A stretch of DNA of 64,000 bases from Apricaphanius iberus (GCA_028564705.1 JAPXFQ010000184.1:2534501-2598500); one strand, 5' to 3'. Shown: positions 36,730 to 49,515, counted from the stretch's first letter. Numbers and translations: made by a program. Notes: generated by a model not told the origin, from the sequence alone.

Positions 36730-38465
36730 AAATAAACAGGTCTCAATACTGGATAAGACTGAAATCAACATTGTAAAGAAGAATTAAGTTTTACACAATG
36801 AAATACATTTTGGGTTCAGTTTGAGTCTTTTGGCCTTAATTAGAACAAGTTTGTGAATTAACTAATCTATATGTAATGTTTGCTGATTTGTGTCAGTTCA
36901 TGTTTAATATCTTATACCATGAAATTACTTTAGTATTAACATAAATACATGACATGAATAAAGTTAATCAAATTTGGCTTGAATTGCAGTAAGAGCAAAA
37001 CACAAATTTAGTTTAAGAATGTATACATTTTAATATATGAGTGCTTTGTATACTCCCTAGGATTAAAGCTTAGACTTAACAGCCTGTATTTATTCAACAA
37101 AGAAAAAAATCAGATATTTTGGTGCCACTGCATCTACAAGTCTAATTAAGTGTTTCCCTGAAAGTGATTTGACTTGTAAATGGATAAATACTGAGCAGGA
37201 TGTTCTTTTTAACTGAGGGAAAGTTAAAAAAAGGAAAATACAAAAATGCTCTGCAAATTGCTTTGCAAGTTTTCCCCTCTATCATCCAATTAGTACCTAA
37301 TTGTCTCCCTGATGTGAAAACATCTGAATGTTTTACAGTTTTACACACTGTCTTTCTTGTAGCTTTGTCAGTCCAGTCTTTAAGAAAAAAGAAAGCTGTT
37401 GAAATGGGAAGAGTTTACACATTTCAGGCAATTTATGAAGCAGACAGAAGGAGAAAAAAATAAAGCACATAATTTGTGTTTTATTGGAGCTATGGGTCGT
37501 GAGGGTAGTTCAGTACACCTAAATTATTCTTCGACCTGCTCATATATTTCATTGTTTCTTTCTCATACTCCATATCCCTACTTCTCATTACATGTTAGAT
37601 ACAAACAATTTCTCATATATTGGTGCAGGACTAAGTGTCTTCTTGTAAACATTGACAGTGTATTGCAAAGATAAGTTCCCAAACTTATAATGGTTCCTGC
37701 TGTACATGCATTCCAGAAATGTTCTATATAAACATTTCTGTGGATTTAAATTAGATGCTGTGTGAAGAGTATAAAAAAAAAACAGAAAGTCACATGGTAC
37801 CCTTGGTGTTATCACCCTAGCATATGGGTCCTTTTCAGGCCTATTGAGCATTGTTGTGTGTCTAGTTTTCCTCTCCAGGACCCACAAGCACTAGCGCTGC
37901 AGTAACAGCCACGCAAGCACGCTTTCATGTGGTCAGGCGTCACCATTCTACCAGCCTCGAGTGCATCCTCTGTGGCTCTAAATGGTCCCCGTGGTTTTAT
38001 ATTAAATAGGAGGGGGTTGGATTCCCACAATGGTTTTAACTTGGCTCGGTATGAATCAGAAAATGCATTATTGTATGCTTTTATTTAAAGAATTGTGACT
38101 AAGATGAAGCTTAGCCCATTGCCTTTACTGTGTGCACTTTTTAAAACAAGCAATAATGTCTTGCCATCTTAATAGATAATTTGTTTTTGAAATATAATCA
38201 TCAGCCTTAGTGAGAGTGTATTAAAAACTCAAATAGAATCCATAAATAAGAAACAAGATGTTCCAGCATTTAGAGCTTGGCAGTACTAACAGTAACTTTC
38301 ACTGGCTACACTGGGAGTCACTGATTTATCTGCAGTTTGGATGGACTGCAACCTTTCCCCAGTGAATGCTGAAGATAAGCACCAACTCAACATATGCACA
38401 CATAATTAATCAAATCAAGCAAATGTATGCATAAAACCAGAGCTGTAGTGACATAAGTAGAACTA
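36730..38465. other. unassigned non-coding DNA
   Basis: No gene recognised. The short frames at 37142-37887 show no domain. Confidence 0.45.
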
Positions 38466-38469
38466 CATC

Positions 38470-40830
38470 CACAGCATCCAGAATATTTTCAGCAGTCAGC
38501 CAGTCTTTGACTGTTGGAGTACAGAGAGACAAAACACACTTGACTCCCAACGTGCACTTCTAATCAATGACTTGATGACTGAGCATAATGTACAGGCCTT
38601 ATTGTTATCAGAAATGTGGTTAAATATAAATAGATTTAGAATTTTCTAAGCGAGAGCTGGCAACACAGAATATGTGGTAGCATTGGCAAAGATTTCCGTG
38701 ACTCAATAACTTTTAGAAAAGTGCCCCTGGGCCACATTTGAGTCTTTTGAACATCTAGCCATAAAGGATTCTAACAAAGGTTTATTTCTAACTTTATATA
38801 AACCACCAAAACATAACTCTAATTTCTTCAATGATTTGAATGGCCTTTTATCTGTAATATGCATTGAGTATGAGTAACTAATCATTGAGGTGATTTCAAT
38901 ATCAATATTGACAACCAACAAGATAGACAAGCAAAAATATTAAGTGACCCTCTTCAAAACTTCGGCCTGACCCAGCATGTCAACAGCAAACACACAATCG
39001 AGGAAACACTCTAGACGTCATTATTAGCAAAGGTTTAAATTGCTCTAACATCTCTGTAGTTGGTACTGCGCTATCTGACTATCTGTGTGTTCTCTTTGAA
39101 AGCTCCATCTCTACCAAACGTTCAAGTCACATTAAGACCACTGTAAAACAGTGTTTTCTATGGGACAGTTCAGTAAAAACTTTTCAACAAATCTACTCTC
39201 CAACTACACCCCCCTCATCACACAATTGCACCTCTTTCATTAACCAAAATATTAATAATGTGCAAACATTTTTTCCAACAGTTGAGAGACTAACTAATCC
39301 TCCAATGACAGTAGCCCCCGAACTAAACTCCACCAGCGCCTGAAACGAATTAGCCAGCTTTTTCACTGAAAAGATTCTCACAATCAAACATTCAGTCTAT
39401 ACCTTGGCACGGAATCCACTATCAGTGTTATCCACAATCAATCAGGGAAAATGTCTGTATTCCATGAGTTAAACATGGAATACAGACAAAATAAACCTTT
39501 ATTAAATCATTAAGCAATTAAGCTTGTGCTCATGCTGCCTCGATGTATTACCCGCAGCTTTTAAAAATAAAAAAAAGTTTCCCCTGTCATTAAGTCCGAT
39601 CTGATTCAAATAGTTAACTCATCCCTCCTGTCAGGTGTTTTCCCCCAGGCATTAAAAATAGCAGTAATCAAGCCACTGAAGAACAACCTTGACAACACGT
39701 TGATGCAGAACTACAGGCCAATCTCTAATCTCCCATTCATCAGAAAAAATATTGAAAAAGATGTGTTTTAACAATTAAATAGTTTCCTAACAATGACCAA
39801 CCACTTTGATACTTACCATTCTGGCTTCCATGCTCATCTTTGCACTGATACTATCCTCGTCATTCACATTAGTACAGACAGTGGTAGAACAACACAACGA
39901 ACATAAATCACATGTGGGGTTCCACAAGGCTCCATCTTGGGGGCTCTTCTGTTTAATATCTACATGTTACCACTAACCCAGATTATAACATCCAATAAGA
40001 TTAATTACAATAAGTATGCAGATTATACTCATCTTTACATTACAATGTCACCAGGTGACTATATACCTATCCAAGCCAAAAAATAAAATAAATGTATTGA
40101 GAAAATCAATACCTAGGCGTTCCATAAGTTTCTCCAGCTGAATAAAAACAAAACTGAAGTAGTTATTTTTTTTACCTAAAGAGGAATGATCAAGAGTCAG
40201 CACACAGCTTCAGTTGATACAACGAAACTAATTGCCTCTGTCAGTGCGCCCCAGGACAGCTGTGGCTACGACGTAGCTTGCCATCATCAGTGTGTGAATG
40301 TGTGCGTGAATGGGTGGATGACTGAATGTAGTGTAAAGCGCTTTGGGGTCCGTAGGGACTAAGTAAAGCGCTATACAAATGCAGGCCATATTTTTACCAT
40401 AATCGTAATTATTACTTCGCGAGTAATCTAGGTATAATACTGAACTCAGACCTGAACCCACAGAGTCACATAAAGGCAATAATAAGGTCAGCCATCTATT
40501 AACTGAAGAATATTTCTAGAATTAAAGGACTAATCTCACAAAAGGACCTTGAGAAACGTATCCATGCGTTTGTCTTTAGTTGGAGCGATTACTACAATAA
40601 CATCCTTACAAGTCTACCTAAAAAGTCAATCAGACAGCTGCAGTTGATCCAGAACGCTGCTGCTCACATCCTCACTGGAGCCAGGGAAGTAGAGCACATC
40701 ACTCCAGTTCTAATGTATTTGCACTGGCTCCCTGTAGCTCAGGGAATAGGCTTTAAAATACTTCTACTGGTTTATAAATCACTATTTCCTGATAACTGCA
40801 AATCTGCTGAATTGTTAGGTTCTTTCAGAT
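38470..40830 (+). pseudogene. L2-type LINE ORF2 pseudogene (endonuclease plus RT), heavily decayed
   Basis: Translated islands follow the order of an L2 ORF2. Endonuclease: LINDLMTEHNVQALLLSEMWL (38560-38625), LYKPPKHNSNFFNDLNGLLS (about 38795-38860) and SFGLTQHV-like text with HTLDVIIS near 39010. RT: FPQALKIAVIKPLK and NYRPISNLPF (39640-39740), GVPQGSILG (39920-39950), and YADYTHLYI (about 40015-40045), where the second Asp of YADD is Tyr. C-terminal part: NISRIKGLISQKDLEK and QLIQNAAAHILTGAREVEH (40500-40700), then LHWLPVAQ. Stops and shifts separate every island. It is interrupted at 40240-40400 by another repeat. Confidence 0.85.
40235..40402. repeat. teleost dispersed repeat inserted in the L2 pseudogene
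   Basis: GCGCCCCAGGACAGCTGTGG, GTGTGAATGTGTGCGTGAATG, GTAAAGCGCTTTGGGG and AAAGCGCTATACAAATGCAG make up a compact fish repeat that I recognise but cannot name. L2 homology resumes right after it, so it is a later insertion. Confidence 0.7.
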
Positions 40831-40974
40831 AAAAGATTAAAACTTTTATACAATTATGATAAGTGCAAAACAGACCTACGGAGAATATTGGTGATTTTTT
40901 TCTCTCTCTCTTTTTTTGCCATGATCAAATATTATCAAAATAGGTGCTCCCAGCGATTCTACATGACTCCGTAT

Positions 40975-41110
40975 AACAAAAACGTAAGTACACAATTGGA
41001 AATCCCACATGGATCAGTAACGCGACAGCTAATTTTTATCAAAAAATATACATATATCAAATCCGTTGCTGTCCAAATATACACTGATGACACAGTCACC
41101 TACACATAAG
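40975..41110 (+). pseudogene. second LINE RT fragment (palm motifs)
   Basis: The frame encodes IPHGSVTRQLIF and, 20 residues later, VQIYTDDTVTYT. This matches the PQGSVLGPxLF and YADDT motifs of CR1/Rex1-like or related LINE RTs, with YADD reading YTDD. It is not in the same alignment as the L2 copy just upstream, so it is probably a separate insertion. Confidence 0.62.
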
Positions 41111-42114
41111 GAAGCAGCAAGAAAAAAAGAGCAGCCAAGTTATCATTGGCAATGAACAACACTGCAAAGTGATCAAATGACTCATATCATTATATGTGAG
41201 AAAAGTAATAAAAAATTACTATACTGTAATCAATATAGGAACAATAAGATAAAACGTGATTTTAAAATCAAGGTTACATTCTAGATTCTATTCACATCAT
41301 TAAAACAAATTAGACAAGTAAGCCATACTCTGATATATAATTTGTTTTAAGTATGAGAAAGTGACTACAGCAGGTAAAACATCTTAATCATTTTGTCCTT
41401 CTTCTTTTGTAGTTGTTGTTTCTATAAGGTGGTTTGTTGGTATTATTCTAGAGATTTCTTTTCAATTTTCAAAAATCTTTCAAGGACAGAAACATGCTTT
41501 CTGTTTGTCTTCATATGTCACCACCATTTATTTTCTTTCTCTTCCTCCACAAGACTGATAATTGGCTCTCATCTGCATTGGAAACTCATTAATACATCGT
41601 CAGCACCCAGAGGATGAGCATTTCATTGATTAGATTCCTACCAGGGGTAACGTCAGACACCCTCAGACGCTCAGTTTGTTTCTATATTCCTGACTGGTTG
41701 TTAATGAGATGGTGGAAGGCAGCAGGATTTTGCTGACTCTATCCATGCTTAGAAGTTGTGAGCCAGTCTTATAATTACTAATTTACCCTTCCTCACACAC
41801 AGCAAGCTTCCAAGACGCTGCTGAGATGCCCCACTCGGAATAAGCCTGCCCTTAATATCTCATTAAAACAACAAAAAGAAGTCTATAAGTGGAAAAAAGC
41901 ATTTAATTCATAAAACATATTGCAAACCAACTGTTAGATTAAAGAAAGCAAATGTCAGTGAAACATTGAACATATTATCTTTAATCTGAATGCAATGTAC
42001 TTGTACACTAACAATGTTTTAACAGCATTCTTGCAGAATAACGTTGAAAGTATTTTAATCATTAGAATTAAAAACTCCAAAATTTCAGTGCGTAATCTCA
42101 AGGGGCCCAAATGT
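41111..42114. other. unassigned non-coding DNA
   Basis: No gene or named element. Confidence 0.5.
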
Positions 42115-43169
42115 TGTCACGCTTTGATCTGATGTGTACAGATGTGCCTGCTTAAAGCACAGTTCTAATTTCAAACAGTGAGCAAGGCCATCAGATCTCA
42201 ATGTTTTTTCATGCTCTTTTTCTTATTGCAGAGCTATCTACATATAGAGTGACTGTACTATATTTGAAACCCTTCTCAGCCACTCCAGACCATCTTATGC
42301 ACTACTACAACTCTTCTCTCCGCACACTGTCATACACTTTCTCTAAATCTACAGAGACACAATGCAGCTCCCACCGACCTTCTCTGTACTTCTCCATCAG
42401 CATGACACCACCCTTTGCATTTGTCCAGACTTGGGACTAGCACAAGAAATCATGAAAACTGTTTTTTAATGAATCAATGATTGGCAGCAGAGATAACAGC
42501 TAGTTTTAGGGAATTTTCCTTTTTCAGTAGATGTGCTTGTTCAAACATTCATCCGAGTCAAAAGAATTGCTGAACCTGAAGAGAATTAAACTTTTAAAAA
42601 GCCATAGCCAGAGTCCATTCCCAAATGTGACAGAACATCTTTGGGGTCATTTGAAGAGGGTTGGTGACAAGAAGTAGACAAAAAAGAAGACTTGGGATGA
42701 ATCATGCTTATAAACTACCAAAGTAGACAAAATGCTTATAAAAAGTTAAAAGGAGCAACAAGTAGTGCTTAATGGTGTGCACATTTAAATGCAACCATTT
42801 TATTACAGTTTTTGAATCTTTTATGTATCTTATCTTCTTTGCACAAGAAATTTGGAGTTTAAATTTTTTTGAGCACAGGTACACTTTCCCCCACCCTACC
42901 AGTCCACTGTACAGTAGATTTTGCAATTTGATGTCATTCGCCTCTGAGTTATTGTAAAAGTACAGTGATATGAAGGTACCATATCCATGTGAGGATTATG
43001 TAAAAAAAGGGTTTCACATATAGTACAGTCACTCTTTATGTAGATAACTCTGCAATAAGAAAAAGAGCATGAAAACAGATAGAGATCTGACAGCCTTGCT
43101 CACTGTTAGTAATTAGAACTGTGCTTTAGGCAGGCACATCTGTACACATCAGATCAAAGCTTTGTGACA
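42115..43169. repeat. large inverted repeat with about 160-bp arms
   Basis: The left arm (42115-42272) and the inverse of the right arm (43009-43169) match at roughly 90% by eye over their whole length. They share TTTGATCTGATGTGTACAGA, AAAGCACAGTTCTAATT and TGCTCTTTTTCTTATTGCAG. The 736-bp centre contains a LINE RT fragment on the minus strand. It is either a DNA element with long terminal repeats or an inverted local duplication; no target duplication was found. Confidence 0.85.
42275..42430 (-). pseudogene. RTE-like LINE reverse transcriptase fragment
   Basis: On the minus strand the frame reads MEKYREGRWELHCVSVDLEK and then VYDSVRREEL. This matches the RT motif MEKYREGxxxLHCVFVDLEKAYDRVP that is very common in fish LINEs, with the first catalytic Asp in VDLEK. 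It is followed by stops. It lies just inside the left arm of the large inverted repeat. Confidence 0.7.
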
Positions 43170-45770
43170 GTGCTGACATTTTTTTCAGTGCAACATATGT
43201 CAAAACTGAAATCTCCATATTATGATTCATAGTACATCTACAAAGCATTTTGTGAAGTAAATGTAAAGGAAAAAAGAGGGATTACTTTATACTAACTGAG
43301 ATGAAATAGATAAAGCTGTTCATTATTCAGATTCAAGTTTGAAGGTATTTTTCAAACCTGACACACGGCCAAGACTGCTTATCCTGCTATAAATCACAAT
43401 CTGTCTTATTGGTTGATTTCTGATATGTAAGTTTCTTTCCATACATGTTCCTGGTTCTCACACTATCTAACTATCTCACACAAAACCCAACTACGACTTT
43501 CACTCTCACACAGTCTACCCTGAAGTAACACCTCTGCCGTATGCCCTTTCTTGCCCCGGTCTGTCTTCCGCACCCTCTTCTTCTTGTACTCCCTCCACTC
43601 CTCACCACCACCTACATCCGCATTTGTATACCTATATCTTATTTATCCCTTCCTCTTAGATAGTGTCTCGGGAGATGAGAGACATCTGCTGAATCTGCTT
43701 TGAAGATTCATCACGTTGCTCAATTATGTGTGGCGCCAAGGTCTCGTTTGCATTTGGTAACATGGAGAGAGCATCGCTAACAGGTGGCGGGAGAGGACAC
43801 GCGTGGCAGGCTGTTTGATAAATAAAATATATTATGGTAATGTTACTGAGGAAGGGGAGAGATGTGACTATTAGTGAATTGGCTTTCACTGCCCCCACTT
43901 TCACAGAGATGGGATTTTAGGAGGTGGCTGGTGGAGAAACATATGCACACACTCACAAGCACTAAAAACATAAATACTGTGAAGCACCCCTTTTCTCCCC
44001 ATGTAAATGTGAAAATCCGGGCATGTGTCTAATCTCCTACTCTCAGTGGATTTGCATACATGTCTGAATACAGACTTCAAAAAGAGCTTGTTTGTTAAAA
44101 TGAATGCAAATCAACTGCTGTGTTGAAGGACTGCCACTAGAGCCACAGATACTGGCTTGACTGGTGCTGGCAGAAGGAAGCTTGCTTCCTCTGTGGGTGT
44201 AGCCCATTACTCTTCTGAAACCCTGGGCCTTGTGTTGGACAGAAGTTGGACAGGCACTCTACCATCAAGCCAAATGAAGAATGTGTATTTAATGAGGAAG
44301 GCGGGAGTGTAGGGAGGTGGGTAAGAAGGAATGGATGAAAACCAACATCTTGAAATCTTTTACACATGCAGGCATGCAGACAACTTACAAGGCAAAAATA
44401 CAGACTCTGGATAACAAGCACCATAGTTCAACCTCTCCCAAAAAAGCACACACGCACAAACACACCCAAAGTGAGAGGTGACCAGAGGTCAAAGGTCTTT
44501 GGACTGGAGGGCATCTCATCTGAAAAATGGGAGCCGTGCAATTCATCATGCATTTGGTCTCCTGGCACACATTATCAGTCTTTGGTGTCAAAGAGACTCC
44601 ATTCTGCTAATGGTTGTGCCTTTGGAGCCAAAAGGATATATTAAAAGTAAACAGAAAACAGACTTCTTAGTCTTGACATACCAGTCTTCTTCACATTTAA
44701 TGAAGTTAAAATAATCACATTAAACAATTCACAGGCGCCTCATAGATGAATACATCTAAAAATATTTAATATTTGTTGCTTATATTCTCAAACATTTTTT
44801 CTTCTAAGATAGTTTTTTTCTCGCAGTTTCTCATGGTGAGGTCTGCACTATGACTTGTCAATCACATCTCTGATGAGAAGAGTACGATGAAGCTGGGATG
44901 AGGTTAATATATGACAAACAAACAAGAGAGAAGGGGGCCTTCTGTTCTGCCGTGATACCTGCCTGCTAGTGGGAATCAGGCCCATATGTGTTATGGGTAA
45001 CTCCCAGTGGAAGCCGTGACTCCGGGGGTCACACTGGGGCAGCTTCGTACTCTCTTCATTGCACACAGCTGTGCTTGCAACGCAGAAAGCCCTCACCTCT
45101 GACCTCACGACCGCCTAGTACACCTTTGCTGGAATGTTGGATGATTGGCTACTTCGCTCCCCTTTTCATTTCCTGTCGCTTCAGTTTTCGCTAACAGCCT
45201 TGTGAATCTCCCAAGCGCTTACCCACTTGGGTCTTAAAGAGATTTTCTGGGCTATCAAGGACAGGCTTGAGGCTTAAATATGAATTATGAAGGGATTTGA
45301 GCCAAACAGTAAATCAATAATGTCTGCACAAGAATGCATTACACTTGTGCAGCTCATTATTCATCAAGCAATAACAGAAAACTAATCCCTGGTATTTATG
45401 TTAGAAAACTGTTAAACATTCTGACACATTTTGATTTTGAACTCAAAGGTCACATGTGGTTCAATATCTCATCACAAAGGATGGATTACAATTACATTTC
45501 AAGGATTTTCTTGGAGATTTTGAAGGACAGTGGCAAGATGCAACAGTTGAAGTCATGTTTATTTGACATATTTAATTTACAGCATAGAAAAAAAAGCACA
45601 TGCTTAGGGGTCCTATCAGATATGCAATTTGGTTCATTTACCAGGATGGCACAGTCTTGAGGGTGCTCCAATAACGCTTTCCTTTGCTCATTTGCATGTC
45701 CTGTCAATGGGAAATGTGCAATGAGTTGTATATTATGTAAACCGTAACATATATGACTATACTTAAGAAA
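43170..45770. other. unassigned non-coding DNA
   Basis: No gene recognised. The stretch 44900-45200 is less AT-rich than its neighbours, and its frames (44848-45194) have no domain. Confidence 0.45.
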
Positions 45771-45771
45771 C

Positions 45772-45774
<3 letters not shown>

Positions 45775-45837
<63 letters not shown>
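45775..45837. repeat. (TA)n microsatellite
   Basis: About 31 uninterrupted TA units, the longest such array in the window. Confidence 0.97.
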
Positions 45838-47980
45838 CGATTCTTTAAATTACAGTTTGAGATTCAAGATTTTTTTTTGAAAACATATGCACAAAAAAAG
45901 TCACAGATTTTTTTCTTTATTTTTTGTTTTCTTTTATTAACAGTTTAAATGGTATTGTGCTGCAGAATATAGAGCTTTCCCCAAAGAGACATGTAAACAA
46001 GAAACTCCACTGATCATGGTTCAAATAGTGGAAATCCTCATACTTTCATAAGTAGAATTACAGCAGAATGAATGACAAGTAGGTTTGTGTGTGCCATTAT
46101 TGACTAGAGTTTATTTTAGTACTATTAGTCAAAATACACAGACGGTTCTTGAAAAAATAAATCTTGGAGGTCATTTTGTGAGATCCTTTTCCTCATCAAG
46201 TTCCTTCCTTACCTCCCTGTGAATGACCCTCAATCAAAACCTGGTATTTGAGCCTGTCAACCATGGTATTTTTAGAAAATCCAACACCCAGTACAGCTGG
46301 ATATGCAATTGATTGCAATTGAAAACTTGAAGATTTTCAGAAAACAAGAACCACATACTCATTTAAAATATTATTCAAAAAGAGAAATTTGGTCTTTAAC
46401 ATAGATTGAGGCATGACTATATTATAGGTATTTTGGTCTGGAAGGATATAAAGAAAAGTTTTTCTTTAATAAACCCCTCTGTATTAACAGCTATAGTCCT
46501 TTAAGGGGATGGAAAAATGTGAATTTAGATTGCCAAAAATGATGGATGGATACGGTGGTGTAGATGAGGTGAGATGTGAAACGTTTGCTCCCTTTTGCCT
46601 TTTCATCCCTTCTGGGGCCAAACAGAGACGAAGGAGAGTCACGTTTGAACTGGTTGCCTTTGTTATTCGTCCTGTTTGAGGCGAGGTTCAGTTGTCACTT
46701 AGACGTCTGGGACAAATCCATTAGCTCTGCAGTATCTCTACTCCTGAAGGCATCACCTTTGTCTGTGTCACTCTGCAGGCGAGCAATGGAGACGGACACA
46801 AATAAACTCAGAGACAGAGACAGAAACGTGGCAAGATCAATAAAAATATCTTTGGGCATCTAGAATTTAAAATTAGATTTGATGAACAAAACTAGTATTC
46901 AAAACTGAAATAAAGTAGTTGCTGGTTGGTAAGCAGTTCATACCCTTTTACTAACCTTTGAACCTGAAACTTAATCACATTCTTTAGCACAGTTTAATTA
47001 AATCAACACAAAGTAGCTAATAATTCTGAAGTGAAGGGAAAATTATACATGGATACCTAATCTTATAACAAATACAATTTTGATAAGTATTATCTGCATA
47101 TTTTAATTTGATACCTCTACACAAAATTTAAAGAAAGAGTCTGTCGTCAATAAACACTGATTTAGAACAGAGTGCATCTGTAATTAATCATTATATAGTT
47201 TATATAGTTCAAATAGCTGTGTTCTTAAAACCAGGGTTTAAAATTACTGTGATGTTGAGACAGTCTCATAAAGAACAAATATCAGACTAGACAGATCAGG
47301 GAGCGAATTTTGCGGGAGACTAAAGCTAGTTTATCCTACTCTGAAGTATACTCTGTCGACACAAGGTCTCTTTGTCACCTACGCAACGACGAAAGGAGTT
47401 TCCCAATTTTCTAACTACCTATCTCAGTTAACAGAGAGTGTATGCATGTGATTGGTCATCTCAATAACAGCCAGAGATCATTTCACTAAAACGGTGCTAA
47501 ATAGTCAATGTAATCAGTGGTTAATGCACAACATGCTTTATATTAAAACGACAATTTATCTAGTATGGTCTTTTTGAGATTTTGAACTCACAGAGGGGTA
47601 GAGAAACAACAAAACAGGCTGCTGCGTTTGTTTACTTGGGTGTTTAGAGCATTCAGTGTGCTGAACTTGCTGAAAAATAAACTCTCGTTAACCAGAAACA
47701 AAACTGCAATGGTAGGCAGACCCGACATAAAAAGTTAGCACCGCCTACTGTCCTGATGGGGAATTGCTTTGCAACACTAAAAAACTCATCGAGAACTATG
47801 AACGAAAAACATCTCAGTCAATCTGTCTGCATGTTTGTGCAAACTTGCTGACGGAAAAGTATAAACTAGACTGTAAGCGTCCTAAGCAAGCCTGCTAAGA
47901 CTGTACAATTAAAATATTAAATTGTGCATTATTCATAGAAGCAACCAAGATCAAAGTTTTGAACTGAACCCACATAATTT
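45838..47980. other. unassigned non-coding DNA
   Basis: No gene. The 95-residue frame at 46576-46863 (+) has no recognised domain. Confidence 0.45.
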
Positions 47981-48069
47981 CTGTTGTGCTGAATATCAGC
48001 ACTGGTGTGATTATGTTTTAGGCATGAGGCCGCAGATAATCACACTAGTGCTGATATTCTGCACAACAG
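47981..48069. repeat. 34-bp-arm imperfect palindrome (hairpin)
   Basis: Arms 47981-48014 and 48036-48069 are inverse complements at 32 of 34 positions, with a 21-base loop (48015-48035). The arms contain ATATCAGCACTGGTGTGATT and its inverse. It could be a short fold-back element, the remains of two abutting termini, or a transcribed hairpin of microRNA-precursor size. Confidence 0.92.
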
Positions 48070-48751
48070 CAGGACCTCGAGAGAGACATTGCTTTTATAC
48101 AACAGTTTTACAAGCGCATGTTATCGTTTAACAATAATAAGTGATTTGTTTGTTTATTTAATCATTTATTTAGCTCCGCCCTCACAAATAATTCCAACTG
48201 GAAGGGAGACAAGGAACACATGTACAGAGGAGAGATAATGTCTGTAAAAAGTCACAGTGCTGTTGTACTCCAACATCAGCACTCAGGGAATGTCTCTTGT
48301 CCAAGCAAATTATTTAACTGAGTAACTGTTGAATAAATAGCATCATAGCGAAAGCTGTAATATTTCACATGTGAAAGTCAATCTGTTGGGCATCTGCTTG
48401 ACAGTCAGACAACAATTCTGAGTGCTAAACAGGACATGTTACATATAAAAAAAATCATTTCACAGCACATCACTCTGAAAACACCATCCACATTAGATAC
48501 AATTATGGTGGCACCATCGTGCTGTCAGCAGGTCTTTATCAGCCAGTATGGAAAGCTGGTAAAGTTTGACCCTCAGATTTTTGTGAAAATGAAATTTTAC
48601 AAAAAATCTGAATCTCAAGATGTGTTAACCTGTGAGACCAATCCACAAATTAAATAGGGGCTAAATGCAAGTCGTGTGTTTGTGTTGAGAGGGTGTTTTT
48701 TAGTGAGTTTGTTACAGTTTTTAGAATGACAAGAATGGTAGAAGGCCTTCA
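48070..48751. other. unassigned non-coding DNA
   Basis: No gene or named element. Confidence 0.5.
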
Positions 48752-48759
48752 ATACACAA

Positions 48760-49302
48760 TAGAGGGTGACACGGGAATCAATTGTCGCTCCCGTCCCGAT
48801 CCCAAAAAAACACTCCCGTCACGTCCCGATCACGTGACAGCCCCCCCCAAAGCCCCCCCAACAGTGTTGTATCCCAAGAGAAAGTCTCCCGACCTGAATC
48901 CCATAGATTAGTAATTTACCTCCTATGGCGCTCGCCCCCCCCGCCCCCCCTTTAAACCATAGCGTAGCACAGTATCAAAGATCATCTATTTAGCTTTATC
49001 CGCCATCTTTAACCATATCCTGAATTCTCGTTGTTTGGCCACCTTACCACGTCATGAAGGGACTCGATTCGTCTGACTACCAAACTATTAAGATACACGC
49101 ATTTTCAGTCAGATATCATAGGCTTACCAGTTTATCCAGGTGGTGTAGCAACAACATAGCAGTTTCAGTTTTGGTGCGTGCAGTGTACTAGACCTGATGG
49201 AATTGCATTTTGCAGCGGAGTTAATAACCACACACATTGGTACCGCATCGCAGCGTCATTTTTTAAAGCTAATTCCCTAAAATCTGACAAGATAAACGTA
49301 AA

Positions 49303-49368
<66 letters not shown>

Positions 49369-49507
49369 CAGGTTTCCTGTCCGATCCTGGGGATTATTTC
49401 CTGTCCCGTCCCGATCACGTTACCAACAGTGAAACTGACTCCCGTCCCGCGGGAATCCTGCAGGAATCTCGTGACCCGTGGGAATCACGAAAAATTGTCA
49501 CCCTCTA
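48760..49507. mobile_element. hAT-type MITE with perfect 8-bp target duplication
   Basis: The termini TAGAGGGTGACA (48760-48771) and TGTCACCCTCTA (49496-49507) are inverse repeats over at least 11-12 bp. ATACACAA occurs directly at 48752-48759 and 49508-49515, a perfect 8-bp duplication diagnostic of hAT transposition. Inside both ends are CCCGTCCCGATC-type direct repeats and a long (TA)n array. No transposase frame; the 748-bp unit is non-autonomous. The perfect duplication suggests a fairly recent insertion. Confidence 0.88.
49306..49364. repeat. (TA)n microsatellite inside the hAT MITE
   Basis: About 29 AT units preceded by an A-run, located between the two subterminal halves of the hAT MITE. 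Confidence 0.95.
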
Positions 49508-49515
49508 ATACACAA

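Noticed and set aside
42201..42440. 79-residue plus-strand frame
   Set aside because: The real signal is on the opposite strand (LINE RT motif VDLEK..YD); the plus frame is its shadow.
49178..49432. Frame with alternating Tyr-Ile repeats
   Set aside because: It is a translation of the (TA)n array inside the hAT MITE.
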